From: a virus
Virus record (IMG/VR): IMGVR_UViG_3300032132_000022
Span: 1 to 36,506 of that record
Length of the DNA: 36,506 bases
Reading direction: 5' to 3' (one strand)
Shown: positions 24,552-32,127 of the stretch, piece after piece
Layout: every line of letters starts with the position of its first letter
Position numbering within the stretch: the stretch's first letter is position 1
Program-made: the position numbers and the translations under genes
The notes under the pieces: generated by a model
Told to the model about the DNA's origin: nothing
The model's input: the letters and a program-made list of their open reading frames with translations, nothing else
Database searches by the model: none

Positions 24552-25210
24552 AAGCTGGAGGACTGCGGATAGACGGATCGAATGCGATTCTACAGGCACC
24601 ACGTCTCTGTGCCCCTGACCAGTTTACTGCACCGCGCCGACTGGACAGTCGGGACTACTGCCTCACCGCAAGCGACCAGGGAAGCAATCCCTCATGTACG
24701 GGGTATGCTGTTGCGGGTTACCTGGAAGTCCAAAACTGGTTGACCACACATCTGCCGCTCCAGATTGACGGGCAAGCTATCTACGACAAGATCAAGTCGG
24801 CAGGTCTTGATTCATGGCCGGATGGTGACGGGTCCACACTGGAAGCAGCGTTTGAGGCAGCAGCGCAGATGGGAATGTATTCCCGCGCACTGCGTCTTCG
24901 GAGGGTTGACGCCGCTGACATCCGATTTGCCATCCACACGCATCGCGTCGTGGTCTGTGCGTTTCACATTACGGAGGGGTGGAGCGACTGCAATAAAATA
25001 ACTGGCAGGATCTCTCGCACGGGGAAAGGGATAGGGGGACATGCCGTGCTTGGATGCTGGTACGACGATCTCGCCCGTGACAGTGGGTTCGGGTTTCAGA
25101 ATCAATGGGCAGGCACCGACTGGGGATACAAGGGGTTTGGGCGCATGACATGGGATCAGTTTGACGATCAATTTTTATATGGAGCAGTTCTTGAGCACGA
25201 CGATATGTAA
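24548..25210 (+). CDS. Papain-like (C1-type) cysteine peptidase
   Basis: 220 residues from a GTG that overlaps the previous stop. It carries the papain triad in order: DQGSNPSCTGYA (oxyanion Q44, nucleophile C50), GGHAVLGCWYDD (H165) and FQNQWAGTDWGYKG (N185), the last matching the NSWG motif of C1 peptidases. No propeptide or signal peptide is visible. In the position normally taken by the endolysin it could cleave peptide cross-links in the cell wall, or process virion or host proteins; I see no other obvious endolysin in this window. Family assignment is firm, substrate is not. Confidence 0.85.
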   Translation: MKAGGLRIDGSNAILQAPRLCAPDQFTAPRRLDSRDYCLTASDQGSNPSCTGYAVAGYLEVQNWLTTHLPLQIDGQAIYDKIKSAGLDSWPDGDGSTLEAAFEAAAQMGMYSRALRLRRVDAADIRFAIHTHRVVVCAFHITEGWSDCNKITGRISRTGKGIGGHAVLGCWYDDLARDSGFGFQNQWAGTDWGYKGFGRMTWDQFDDQFLYGAVLEHDDM

Positions 25211-25643
25211 TCCGATCCGAATCCTCGACTGGCGCAAGATCGAGAAGCGCATTCCATCCTGCTTCATTGACGATGGACCTTCCAGTCCGTTCCGTATCTT
25301 GTACGGAGTCATCTACAACGGTAAACAGCAAGCGGTGATCTATCGGGCTGCGCGCATCCACGACTGGTTGTACTGGTACGGGCGGCTGGAAGGTTCTTTC
25401 ACCGAACGATTGACACGCGCCGAGCGTGACGCGATCTACCGTGACGTGATTGCAGCGCACGGATACAAAAAAATTGCCGCCCTCCACCACTGGGCACTCA
25501 CCCGCATGGGTGGTGGCGCATGGCAAAGAGCGGCAAGACGTATGAGCACGAACGGTGATTTTACATACCAGATATATCTCGGTCGCAAGGTCGCAGAAGG
25601 AGAACTGGCAAAGGACGAGAGGGATGAACTTCTCGCGGCGTAA
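25179..25643 (+). CDS. DUF1353-like phage protein
   Basis: 154 residues from the ATG at 25179; a TTG at 25161 is an alternative, and neither has a convincing ribosome binding site. It overlaps the peptidase gene by 32 bases. The core RIPSCFIDDGPSSPFRILYG followed by AVIYRAARIHDWLYWYG, then ERDAIYRDVIAAHG and a final ALTRMGGGAWQ, follows the DUF1353 layout (a GF..D..S.P segment, a conserved HD pair, then a helical end). Family members are common near phage tail or lysis genes and have no established role. The HDWLYW residues suggest a metal or active site. Confidence 0.65.
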   Translation: MEQFLSTTICNPIRILDWRKIEKRIPSCFIDDGPSSPFRILYGVIYNGKQQAVIYRAARIHDWLYWYGRLEGSFTERLTRAERDAIYRDVIAAHGYKKIAALHHWALTRMGGGAWQRAARRMSTNGDFTYQIYLGRKVAEGELAKDERDELLAA

Positions 25644-25658
25644 CACGATCTATCTGAT

Positions 25659-25925
25659 ATGGCTAAACCACTGAATCATCCAAAGGTCGGGGACACTGTT
25701 CGGGTCGAATGGGTTGACATTGTTTCGGGCAGCATGGCACCTACTGATGGACTTGCTTCTGCATGGGCGATAGGTGTGGTGGCTGAGTGGAATAAAAAGG
25801 ATAAGGATGGTGTCAAGCGCACGGTACTCGAAAGTGGTGGGTGGTATGACAAGGAACACGATACGAAGCGCGACAAGACGGTCCTGCCCCATTCCGTTAT
25901 CACCGGATGGAGGATTTTCAAATGA
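25659..25925 (+). CDS. Hypothetical small beta-barrel-like protein
   Basis: 88 residues, soluble. The opening PKVGDTVRVEWVDIVSG, followed by WAIGVVAEWNKKDKD and a final VITGWRIF, resembles a small SH3-like barrel. Not assigned to a family. A strong GGAGG at 25910-25914 near its end serves the next gene, whose ATG overlaps its stop (ATGA, 25922-25925). Confidence 0.6.
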   Translation: MAKPLNHPKVGDTVRVEWVDIVSGSMAPTDGLASAWAIGVVAEWNKKDKDGVKRTVLESGGWYDKEHDTKRDKTVLPHSVITGWRIFK

Positions 25926-26662
25926 GACCTACACCGAAAGGCTGGAAGCGGTTTCTCGTTGTCCCCGATACCCACGGTCAGTTCATACACCAGAAGAATG
26001 CTGCCAAGTGCATTGAGTTCAAGAAGGACTTCAAGCCGCACAAGACAATCCATCTGGGTGACTTCATTGATGCGACCTGTCTCAGGCATGGTGCCAGCGA
26101 AGCGGAGCAGGGGGTTTCCTTCGGCGACGACTGGATCGCGGCGAAGCGGTTTCTGGAGGAACTGCGTCCCAACGTAGTGCTGATGGGCAACCACGAACGG
26201 CGACTGTGGAAACTGATCGACTCCCCCCGCGCACTGGTATCCGAATACGCACAGCATCTGGTTGATGATATTATCAGCTTCATGATCAAGGGACTCAAGG
26301 CCGAGTGGCTACCATATCATGCGCGTGACGGGGTCTACGAAATCACCACGGGCAAGGGTCGGTTGGCAGCTATGCACGGATACCATGCCAATATGCACGC
26401 TTGCCACAAGCACGCGCAGGTATACGGCAACTGTATCATCGGGCACATCCACCGGATCGAAATGTCCACTGCCGCCAGAGACGACGGGGCAATATGTCAT
26501 TCGCCTGGATGGTTGGGGGATATTAAGCACATGGATTACATAGGCGACAAGACGGGGCAATTCCGTTGGGGCAATGGTTGGATCTGGGGGTATTACAACG
26601 AGCGCACGGGTGCCTGGAAAGTGAACCAAGCAGAGGATAAAGACGGGGCATGGATAATCTAG
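25922..26662 (+). CDS. Calcineurin-like metallophosphoesterase
   Basis: 246 residues from the ATG at 25922, chosen for the ATGA overlap. All metal-binding motifs are present: PDTHGQ (D16, H18), LGDFID (G46, D47), GNHERR (N90, H91), MHGYH (H152) and GHIHR (H175, H177). These two-metal enzymes hydrolyse phosphomono- or diesters; substrates in phages include nucleotides, DNA ends and RNA. The GNHE box shows it is probably active. It could clear cyclic or 2'-3' phosphates or host signalling nucleotides; nothing in the context decides. It is followed, with a 13-base overlap, by a winged-helix gene. Confidence 0.9.
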   Translation: MRPTPKGWKRFLVVPDTHGQFIHQKNAAKCIEFKKDFKPHKTIHLGDFIDATCLRHGASEAEQGVSFGDDWIAAKRFLEELRPNVVLMGNHERRLWKLIDSPRALVSEYAQHLVDDIISFMIKGLKAEWLPYHARDGVYEITTGKGRLAAMHGYHANMHACHKHAQVYGNCIIGHIHRIEMSTAARDDGAICHSPGWLGDIKHMDYIGDKTGQFRWGNGWIWGYYNERTGAWKVNQAEDKDGAWII

Positions 26663-26913
26663 GCAGGAACCTCGATAAGAAGACGCTGGATGCGTTCCAG
26701 TCTGCCGTCCAACAGGTTTCCGAAGAGCCGCCAAATGATGCCATGACCACCAGAGAACTTGCGAAACTGTGGGGGATAGCACGCCGAACAGCATTCGACC
26801 GGATCAAGAAGTTGATTGACGACGGGCGCGTCGATACCGTGATGGTCCGCATACGGGGCAAGGCAGATGGACGGCTTTACCCCATCCCCCATTATCGGAT
26901 AAAACAGAAGTAG
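26650..26913 (+). CDS. Winged helix-turn-helix DNA-binding protein
   Basis: 87 residues. After a 30-residue helical lead, MTTRELAKLWGIARRTAFDRIKKLIDDGRV is a typical helix-turn-helix with recognition helix (RRTAFDRIKKL), followed by a wing (VDTVMVRIRGKADGRLYPIPHY). Likely a transcriptional regulator, perhaps of the late or convergent genes at the switch between strands. It overlaps the phosphoesterase stop. Confidence 0.75.
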   Translation: MDNLGRNLDKKTLDAFQSAVQQVSEEPPNDAMTTRELAKLWGIARRTAFDRIKKLIDDGRVDTVMVRIRGKADGRLYPIPHYRIKQK

Positions 26914-26916
26914 GGC

Positions 26917-27042
26917 ATGGGCAATCACACGGGCAATCTACGAGAAGTCAAGGCAGCGAAACGTGCCGAGCGTGCCGCAGCAATAGCGACCAAGAAGAGC
27001 GAACGACGAAAGAAAAAAAGGGCAGCTAGGAATTCCACCTAA
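26917..27042 (+). CDS. 41-residue highly basic peptide
   Basis: Starts at ATG 26917, three bases after the previous stop. About 15 of 41 residues are Lys or Arg, with Ala/Glu helices (VKAAKRAERAAAIA, then KKSERRKKKRAAR). It has no hydrophobic span. Composition suggests nucleic-acid binding. It is the last gene of the rightward block, ending 17 bases before the stop of the leftward replication gene. No terminator hairpin is visible in that 17-base gap. Confidence 0.5.
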   Translation: MGNHTGNLREVKAAKRAERAAAIATKKSERRKKKRAARNST

Positions 27043-27059
27043 CCCCACTTCATCCCCCT

Positions 27060-27944
27060 TCATGTTCCATGCTTCTTCGCCATCTCCGCACGGAACGCAA
27101 CGAGATCCGCGACCTGATCAGCGAACTTCTTGCCATGCTGGTCACGCAACTTGGTGTAAAGTCGCGCACGGTCTGACTTTGTGCGTAATGCGCTGACCTG
27201 ATCCACTGCTTCCTCGATAGCACGCTGCCGCTGTTCGTGTGCGCGCCGCTTTCGCACCTGTTCCTCTTTCGCCTTTTTCGTCGCCTCGCTCCGCGCCTTC
27301 TCGTCGATCTCCTCCATATACTGCGCGGGTGGGGGGTACAGTCCGCGCCATTGCTTGTCAACGGCACACCGTAACCACATCGCAGCTTGTTCGGGCTTGA
27401 GGTGCCGCAGCTTTGATACCTGTCGGTCCACGGCATCCGTTGTTAGCACAAATCGTTTGCGGTCACGGTACTCCAGCCACTCGCCGACCGCGTCTCTCAC
27501 GTCCGCATCGTCTGCGAGAGAGTCGGGCAACTGGGACAAGTAGAACTTGAGGGTGATCGCTTTGGCGCGTGGTGCTTTGCGTCCAGTGACAATGTTCGGG
27601 TTACCTCCGCGTGCGCCACCCTCTTTTGCGCTGGCGGCAATCTCCGCATCCCGCACCATGCGAGCGATGTAGATCGAGCCACTCTCCGTGCGATGAATGC
27701 GCTTGGAGGCAATCAGGCGATCCCGTGCGGCCATCCAGGCATCCTCGTCGATGTTCATCATCCTCGCGATCTGTCCATCGGGCACGGCAGTACCGTTTCC
27801 GAGCGTGACGAACCCCTTCGGCTTGCCATCCTCGGCAATGCACATCAGGTCCAGCAGGTGCGAGCGGTCTTCGGGGAGGCAGGCGCGTAGATCGAGATCG
27901 GTCAACCATGCGCGTGTGTCGAGCATGAGCAGTTGTTTTTTCAT
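27060..27944 (-). CDS. Replication organiser/initiator-like protein
   Basis: 294 residues, with GGAGAC upstream. Residues about 5-100 look like the winged-helix N-terminal domain of phage replisome organisers and DnaD/DnaT-like loaders (LDTRAWLTDLDLRACLP, VPDGQIARMMNIDEDAWMAARDRLIASKRI, then a GSIYIARMVRD strand). Residues 100-200 hold a basic segment and short helices. Residues 205-270 are a long, highly charged helix (ARSEATKKAKEEQVRKRRAHEQRQRAIEE). Such proteins bind the origin and recruit helicase. It is the last gene of the leftward block, after the recombination genes, which supports a replication role. Family match is by pattern. Confidence 0.65.
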   Translation of the reverse strand: MKKQLLMLDTRAWLTDLDLRACLPEDRSHLLDLMCIAEDGKPKGFVTLGNGTAVPDGQIARMMNIDEDAWMAARDRLIASKRIHRTESGSIYIARMVRDAEIAASAKEGGARGGNPNIVTGRKAPRAKAITLKFYLSQLPDSLADDADVRDAVGEWLEYRDRKRFVLTTDAVDRQVSKLRHLKPEQAAMWLRCAVDKQWRGLYPPPAQYMEEIDEKARSEATKKAKEEQVRKRRAHEQRQRAIEEAVDQVSALRTKSDRARLYTKLRDQHGKKFADQVADLVAFRAEMAKKHGT

Positions 27945-27994
27945 TTTGGGTGTCTCCGTTGGTGTCTCTGTGTCGGGCTATTAAATATCAGACC

Positions 27995-28411
27995 TCATTG
28001 CAATGCGTTGGGAACGATGGTGCGGCGCACCGTGAAGCGTCCGCGTGTCGGTTCTGCGATGATCCGCAGGATGGACGGGGCAAAGTGCCGCCACAGGCGA
28101 ATCAGTAGCACCTCGCGCCCCGTGATCGGTCGCGGCTTATAGTCTACATAGACGACGCGCCCCTCCTCGACGAACGATGCGTCTAGCCTCCAGGAGATCG
28201 GGGGGTAGTCCTCGATCAGGAGCACTAGCGGTTGATGGATCAAGTCGGAGATGACCTTGCCGCGCTCCAGCATCTCAAGGTGCGCCCAGTACCTCGCCTC
28301 ACCCTGCGAGTCGTGGCAGCGTTGCCCGTCGATGTCGTACACAGGTTTCGCGCCGAACTTGTTCCTGCGCTTCAGCGGCGACCGCTTGATCGGTTTCTTT
28401 CGGGTCGTCAT
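27995..28411 (-). CDS. DUF1064-type phage nuclease (PD-(D/E)XK fold)
   Basis: 138 residues from the ATG at 28411, preceded by AGGAGAGAC; a longer frame to 28468 lacks a better start. The N-terminus is basic (KKPIKRSPLKRRNKFGAK). Then come DSQGEARYWAHLEML (E38, R40), IHQPLVLLIE, LDASFVEEG (D77) and VVYVDYKPRPI (D90, K92), the order seen in DUF1064 proteins, which are predicted endonucleases with a Glu-Asp-(D/E)xK site. Here the last motif reads DYK. It may resolve or trim branched DNA during recombination or packaging. It lies downstream of a good promoter inside the end of the Cas4-like gene. Confidence 0.75.
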   Translation of the reverse strand: MTTRKKPIKRSPLKRRNKFGAKPVYDIDGQRCHDSQGEARYWAHLEMLERGKVISDLIHQPLVLLIEDYPPISWRLDASFVEEGRVVYVDYKPRPITGREVLLIRLWRHFAPSILRIIAEPTRGRFTVRRTIVPNALQ

Positions 28412-28559
28412 CGTCTCTCCTAAAGTAAAGCGCGCACCCCACCGTAGGGTGAGACTAGAGAGCGACACACGATGCCCTCTTGCCCGTGCTTTCGCAGAGG
28501 CGACCCATAGCAGAATGCGCGCATGAAATTCTTGTTATACACAACCCTGTTATCCGCAG
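28412..28559 (-). other. 148-base leader between the two nuclease genes
   Basis: It holds the promoter described separately, a GGAGA ribosome binding site at the left end, and a weak CACCC/GGGTG hairpin near 28432-28450. A 33-codon reading frame (28420-28524) begins almost at the predicted transcription start but has no ribosome binding site; I do not call it a gene. Confidence 0.4.
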
Positions 28560-28563
28560 TCAA
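28534..28563 (-). promoter_or_regulatory. Sigma-70-like promoter ahead of the DUF1064 nuclease gene
   Basis: Read leftward: TTGACT (28563-28558), an 18-base spacer, and TATAAC (28539-28534), each 5 of 6 to consensus. The -35 overlaps the stop codon of the Cas4-like gene. Transcription would begin near 28527, giving a leader of about 115 bases before the ATG at 28411. Confidence 0.55.
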
Positions 28564-29654
28564 GCGTCCTTGTCTTCTTCGCCGTTTTTCACGATCTTGA
28601 CCAGCGTCCGCTCGGTCGTGCGCTTGTACTTCTCCTTGATCTTGGCAGGGATGTCGTAGGTCGCACCGCTGGATCGCTTGACGGTGATCGAATAATCGTC
28701 GAGCATGATCACGCGCTCGTCCCCGTGATCGACCTCATCGCCTGCTTCTTCGAGAACGCTCTTGCAGTGTCCCTTGATCCTCTTGTCTGCTTCCTCCCAC
28801 GTATCGCGAGACTCCTGCGCCTTCTCCCGCATGATGACCCACGCTTCGAGTTCGACATCCCACATGCGGTGCTCGATGAATCCCTTCTCCAGGAGGTCGG
28901 GCACACAACGGTCCTTGTGGTCGCACCTCCCGCAAATCGCCTGCGTGTACTTGATCCTCTCTGGCAGATCACCCTCGATCGACTCCAGTCCCTTCGTCCG
29001 TGACTCACTGGCGTAGATTCGCTTCTGGAGGGCACCCACAAGAGCCGTGACGCGCTTTGCTTTGGAAAGCAATGCCTTGATGTGCCCCTTGTGTCCCTTG
29101 CGCCTGACGACGATTGTGCGGATCTCAAAACTGCTCTTGTCCACCAACAGCAGCAGACCAACGTCGATGTCCTTCAACTCCAGGTAGGTCAAAAGTTGAT
29201 CGGGCCATTTGCGGGTGTGAACCATCGGAGAGTTCTTGATGTCGTCGAGCGTCTTGAGCCGTGCGAAGACAAACGGGTTGCAGGACTTGATCTCGATGGG
29301 GACACGAACGCGGGTGCCGTCAACGTAGTACGAGATGGAGATGTCAATCCTGCCGCCGATCCCATACGGGTTCGAGGGCATCTCGTCCTCTTGCAGCAGC
29401 ACCTCGACATCGGTGTCCTCGTAAACCTCCATCAGGAGTTTAACGATGTTGCGATGATACAGTTCGCCAGCGTGGAAGATCCGTTGCAGGTAAACGCTCG
29501 GTTTCTTGCCGACGAGCAACTGGTCGTAAACGAGCGACCGCTCGCACGGGTGCCCGATGTTGGATGCGTGGACGCTTCGCGCCGCACGTGTCGAACGCTT
29601 CGCGTCGAAGTGCGCGTCACAGGCAGCGGGTATGTCGGGAAGGTTTTCAGTCAT
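28560..29654 (-). CDS. Cas4/RecB-like PD-(D/E)XK nuclease with Fe-S cysteines
   Basis: 364 residues from the ATG at 29654, with GGAGG 9 bases upstream; an ATG two codons earlier (29660) overlaps the preceding stop as ATGA. Motifs in order: SNIGHPCERSLVY (C37), GRIDISI (D104), VPIEIKSC (E121, K123) and a QLLTYLEL helix (Q153), then C241, C244 and C250 in CGRCDHKDRC. This is the Cas4/AddB arrangement, in which one early and three late Cys hold a 4Fe-4S cluster. Such enzymes are ssDNA exonucleases. The gene lies downstream of a putative annealing protein with a small membrane peptide between, forming a likely recombination pair. The C-terminal 110 residues are charged and helical. Confidence 0.82.
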   Translation of the reverse strand: MTENLPDIPAACDAHFDAKRSTRAARSVHASNIGHPCERSLVYDQLLVGKKPSVYLQRIFHAGELYHRNIVKLLMEVYEDTDVEVLLQEDEMPSNPYGIGGRIDISISYYVDGTRVRVPIEIKSCNPFVFARLKTLDDIKNSPMVHTRKWPDQLLTYLELKDIDVGLLLLVDKSSFEIRTIVVRRKGHKGHIKALLSKAKRVTALVGALQKRIYASESRTKGLESIEGDLPERIKYTQAICGRCDHKDRCVPDLLEKGFIEHRMWDVELEAWVIMREKAQESRDTWEEADKRIKGHCKSVLEEAGDEVDHGDERVIMLDDYSITVKRSSGATYDIPAKIKEKYKRTTERTLVKIVKNGEEDKDA

Positions 29655-29656
29655 TG

Positions 29657-29785
29657 TCATGATCCTCCAGCAATGATCGCGAAAGTTATACCTACCGCAC
29701 ATGATACCAACAACGTCAGTACCCATACCGTCACCATCCGGCGCGCCTGATCTTCGCCTTCCTGATCAATGTTTAGCTTCTTCAT
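29657..29785 (-). CDS. 42-residue membrane peptide between recombination genes
   Basis: Starts at the ATG at 29785 with AGGAGA 5 bases before it. A charged start (MKKLNIDQEGEDQARRM) is followed by one membrane span (VTVWVLTLLVSCAVGITFAIIAG) and a short GGS end. Its stop overlaps an ATG of the next gene. Not recognised; a membrane peptide inside a recombination cluster suggests an anchor, a host-inhibitory peptide or a superinfection factor. Confidence 0.6.
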   Translation of the reverse strand: MKKLNIDQEGEDQARRMVTVWVLTLLVSCAVGITFAIIAGGS

Positions 29786-29801
29786 TCTTCTCCTAATAAA
29801 T

Positions 29802-29830
29802 GTCCCACCTTGCACCACAAGGGGTGGGAC
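29802..29830 (-). terminator. Hairpin with T-rich tail after the annealing-protein gene
   Basis: Arms 29802-29809 and 29823-29830 are perfectly complementary (8 pairs), with 3-5 further pairs around a small bulge (CCTTG/CAAGG). On the leftward transcript the stem is followed by ATTTATT. It lies 43 bases after the stop of the 29873-30742 gene and just ahead of the small membrane peptide, so it may be a terminator or attenuator within the operon. Confidence 0.5.
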
Positions 29831-29872
29831 GCAGATCATATACTCATCTTGCCGTGGTCGCATTGCGCCATA

Positions 29873-30742
29873 TTACACAGGCAGTCCCGACGCATCGTCG
29901 AGGATCTTGGTCAACTGCTCGATGATGCGGTCTAGCTGCGGTCCCAACTTCTGCGGCTTGAAGGAACCCCACCCGTCCCAATTCTTATCGGGATTGGCAG
30001 TGACTGCCTTCAGCACGTCTTCGGGACTTGTCATCTCGGCACCGCTCTCAGGTTTCCACCCTGCGTCCATCAACTGTCGGCAGAGATTGCGGCACGCATC
30101 ACGCTTCGCCTGATCATCGGCATCCGTCGCTGCGCTGCCACCACGGGCACCCCGTGCTGCGTCGAAGTTGTGACCTGTGCTCGATGACCCATCGACTCCG
30201 TACTGCTGGAGTTCCGTCGCATCGACATCCTTGCCGAGGCCCAGTCCCGTGAAGACTGCGTTTTTGATTGCCTCGCTCTTGCCCATCTCACAGATGTCGT
30301 GCTCATCGACAGCACTCAATGCCTTCGGCTTTTCCTCCTCGATGCCGAAGAAGGGTTCGCGGGACGTGATCATGCTGGACCCCTCGATCGTCTCGCCCCA
30401 CGGCAGTTGCCACGTGCATACGTGCGTGTACGCATAGTAACCACCCGCATCGTCGCTGCGCTCCTCACGCAGGTACGGCAACTGGTTGGTCCCGAACCGC
30501 TGCCACAGCAGGTTGCCGCCGACGATCCGGTAGCACTTGCGTGCGAAGTTGATCGTGCGTCGCCATTTGTCCCCGAACTTCTTGATGTCGGTCACGGGGT
30601 TGATGCGCTGCTGGATCAGCAACTGTGCGCGCTCCACGACTTTGATGCGGTGTTCCATTGCCTGGACCGCACTCTCCATTTCCATGCCTTGCGGAACCCG
30701 CACAGGCACGACACTCTTTCCGTTCTCGTTCTCGTTCGTCAT
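29873..30742 (-). CDS. Putative single-strand annealing/recombination protein
   Basis: 289 residues, with AAAGGAGAGAGAC upstream. An N-terminal helical part (MESAVQAMEHRIKVVERAQLLI) is followed by a mixed domain (GDKWRRTINFARKCYRIVGG, THVCTWQLPWGETIEG, EMGKSEAIKNAVFTGLGLG). The last motif recalls the conserved helix and GLGL turn of Sak/Rad52- and Erf-like annealing proteins. A linker rich in Gly/Ser (near 185-205) leads to a C-terminal helical tail (CRNLCRQLMDAGWKPE, GPQLDRIIEQLTKIL). Being directly upstream of a Cas4-like nuclease supports a two-component recombination system. I cannot place it in one named family. The start overlaps the previous stop by ATGA. Confidence 0.5.
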   Translation of the reverse strand: MTNENENGKSVVPVRVPQGMEMESAVQAMEHRIKVVERAQLLIQQRINPVTDIKKFGDKWRRTINFARKCYRIVGGNLLWQRFGTNQLPYLREERSDDAGGYYAYTHVCTWQLPWGETIEGSSMITSREPFFGIEEEKPKALSAVDEHDICEMGKSEAIKNAVFTGLGLGKDVDATELQQYGVDGSSSTGHNFDAARGARGGSAATDADDQAKRDACRNLCRQLMDAGWKPESGAEMTSPEDVLKAVTANPDKNWDGWGSFKPQKLGPQLDRIIEQLTKILDDASGLPV

Positions 30743-31122
30743 TGTCTCTCTCCTTTGTTTGTTTCCTGTTCGCGATTGTGTTTCTGGATGTGAACCATCG
30801 AGTAGACCTCGTTGCTTGCCGTGATCATTTTGTCGGCACGGGCACGCAGGTCACGGGCGCACGCTTCGATCTCGCTGATCTCCGCTGCCCACGCTGCGCG
30901 ATACCCTCGCTGCCCGAAGATGATCCTGCCGTTGCTGTACTGGCGCGCCTGACGGATGTCCCGCTCGCTCCAGCCCAACATACGCAACTCCGCACGGGTA
31001 ACCCATTGTCCGCAACCGTTCGTGGTCAGGTCTCCGAGCAGATCCTCGGCGAGCGCACGACCGCGCACGACCTCTGTATCCTTCGCTGCCTTGAGCAATA
31101 ACTCTTGTTGTGTCTCAACCAT
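30739..31122 (-). CDS. Hypothetical helical protein
   Basis: 127 residues from the ATG at 31122, chosen for AAAGGAGAC 4-12 bases upstream. Mostly helical. A VTRAELRMLGWSERDIRQARQYSNGRIIFGQRGYRAAW segment could be a helix-turn-helix with a short wing; the tail is charged (HKHNREQETNKGERQ-type). Not recognised. The stop overlaps the start of the annealing-protein gene. Confidence 0.55.
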   Translation of the reverse strand: MVETQQELLLKAAKDTEVVRGRALAEDLLGDLTTNGCGQWVTRAELRMLGWSERDIRQARQYSNGRIIFGQRGYRAAWAAEISEIEACARDLRARADKMITASNEVYSMVHIQKHNREQETNKGERQ

Positions 31123-31172
31123 TGTCGTCTCCTTTGTTTCGGGCATTTTCTTGCGGGTTACTTGTGGTTGTT

Positions 31173-31904
31173 TTACGGGTGTCGGAGCATATCCCATGCG
31201 AGCGCACAGACTCGCGGGTCTTGACCATTGCCAATGGCCGCAAGTCGGTCCATTTGATGGGCCACCCCATACGCTGTTCGTTCCAGCACGGGTTGATCTT
31301 CCCGCCAACTTGTGCCGCCAATGTCGGGGTATGCCTTCTGTATTCGCCAGGACACGCTACCTCTTTTGAGTTGTGTCGTGTCGGAGTCTGCAAGGGTTCC
31401 GGCAATAAACATGCGCGCTCTGGTGTGATCTGCGCCGAACCAGCGAGATTCAAGCACTCCCCATCGCGCATTATACCCCAACAGTCCAAGATCCTGGAGG
31501 ATGGTGACAAGTCCGCGAGTGCGTAAGAGAGGTACGTTTTCGGTCCACGTAAACGTAGGCCGAACCTCTCCGATAATGCGGCGATTCTCTCGCCAAAGTC
31601 CACTAGAACGTCCGTCCAGTCCGTCCAAGCGTCCAGAGACATTATTGTTTGAACGTGCTGGGCTAATGTCTGTGCATGGGAACCCTCCGCTGACGACATC
31701 GACCTTTCCTCGCCAGGGGTTACCGTCGAAGGTGCAAACGTCGTCCCAGATAGGGAATCTAGGTAGGATTCCGTCAGCCTGCCGTTGCAATAGAACTCTG
31801 CGTGGGTAATCTTCGATCTCAACAGCGGCAACGGTTCGCCACCCGTGCAACAAACTTCCGAGGAGTCCACCTCCTGCTCCTGCAAATAGTGCCAACTCAT
31901 TCAC
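31173..31904 (-). CDS. DNA (cytosine-5) methyltransferase, compact
   Basis: 243 residues. Motifs: LFAGAGGG (I, residues 6-13), VEIED (II), DVVSGGFPCTDIS (IV, catalytic C77), TENVPLL (VI, E122), SRWFGADHTRARMFI (VIII, R162/R164), and AIGNGQDP near 226 (X). All catalytic motifs are present but the target-recognition region is very short, so the protein is well below the 300-400 residues usual for this family. No restriction endonuclease gene is adjacent; it may protect phage DNA from host enzymes. Start at ATG 31904, with a weak AGGGAAG. The upstream promoter at 32171-32179 probably drives it with the 66-residue gene. Confidence 0.88.
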   Translation of the reverse strand: MNELALFAGAGGGLLGSLLHGWRTVAAVEIEDYPRRVLLQRQADGILPRFPIWDDVCTFDGNPWRGKVDVVSGGFPCTDISPARSNNNVSGRLDGLDGRSSGLWRENRRIIGEVRPTFTWTENVPLLRTRGLVTILQDLGLLGYNARWGVLESRWFGADHTRARMFIAGTLADSDTTQLKRGSVSWRIQKAYPDIGGTSWREDQPVLERTAYGVAHQMDRLAAIGNGQDPRVCALAWDMLRHP

Positions 31905-31926
31905 TTCCCTATGCTCTTGGGTAACT

Positions 31927-32127
31927 TCATTGTCTGTTCCTCTTGCGTGTCTCTTCGATTGCGAGTCTCATGCACTGACCGAGTCCGACGAACGGCGCGT
32001 TCTTTTTGAGCGTGCCCTTCTCGCGGAAACTGATCACACCCCCGCACTCCAGGGCGACGATGACGGTCTTGCCGCATACCTGCACGTCCATCTCCCGCTC
32101 GATCGTTCTGGTCATCTTGGTTGCCAT
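31927..32127 (-). CDS. Hypothetical 66-residue protein
   Basis: From the ATG at 32127, with AAGGAGATAC 6-15 bases before it. Small mixed protein: MATKMTRTIEREMDVQV, then GKTVIVALECGGVISFREKG and a helical end (CMRLAIEETRKRN). Two Cys. No family recognised. It is the first gene behind the extended -10 promoter and lies 22 bases ahead of the methyltransferase. Confidence 0.6.
   Translation of the reverse strand: MATKMTRTIEREMDVQVCGKTVIVALECGGVISFREKGTLKKNAPFVGLGQCMRLAIEETRKRNRQ

Noticed and set aside
27043-27059. Bidirectional terminator between the convergent gene blocks
   Set aside because: The 17-base gap has no inverted repeat or T/A tract; any terminator would have to lie within coding sequence.
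28420-28524. 33-codon frame in the leader before the DUF1064 gene
   Set aside because: No ribosome binding site and no recognisable feature; noted only because its ATG is close to the predicted transcription start.
29082-29750. 222-codon rightward frame opposite the Cas4-like nuclease
   Set aside because: Antisense shadow with no ribosome binding site; the leftward frame has a complete nuclease motif set.
31115-31900. 261-codon frame overlapping the methyltransferase
   Set aside because: The other frame contains all cytosine-C5 methyltransferase motifs; this one is a shadow.
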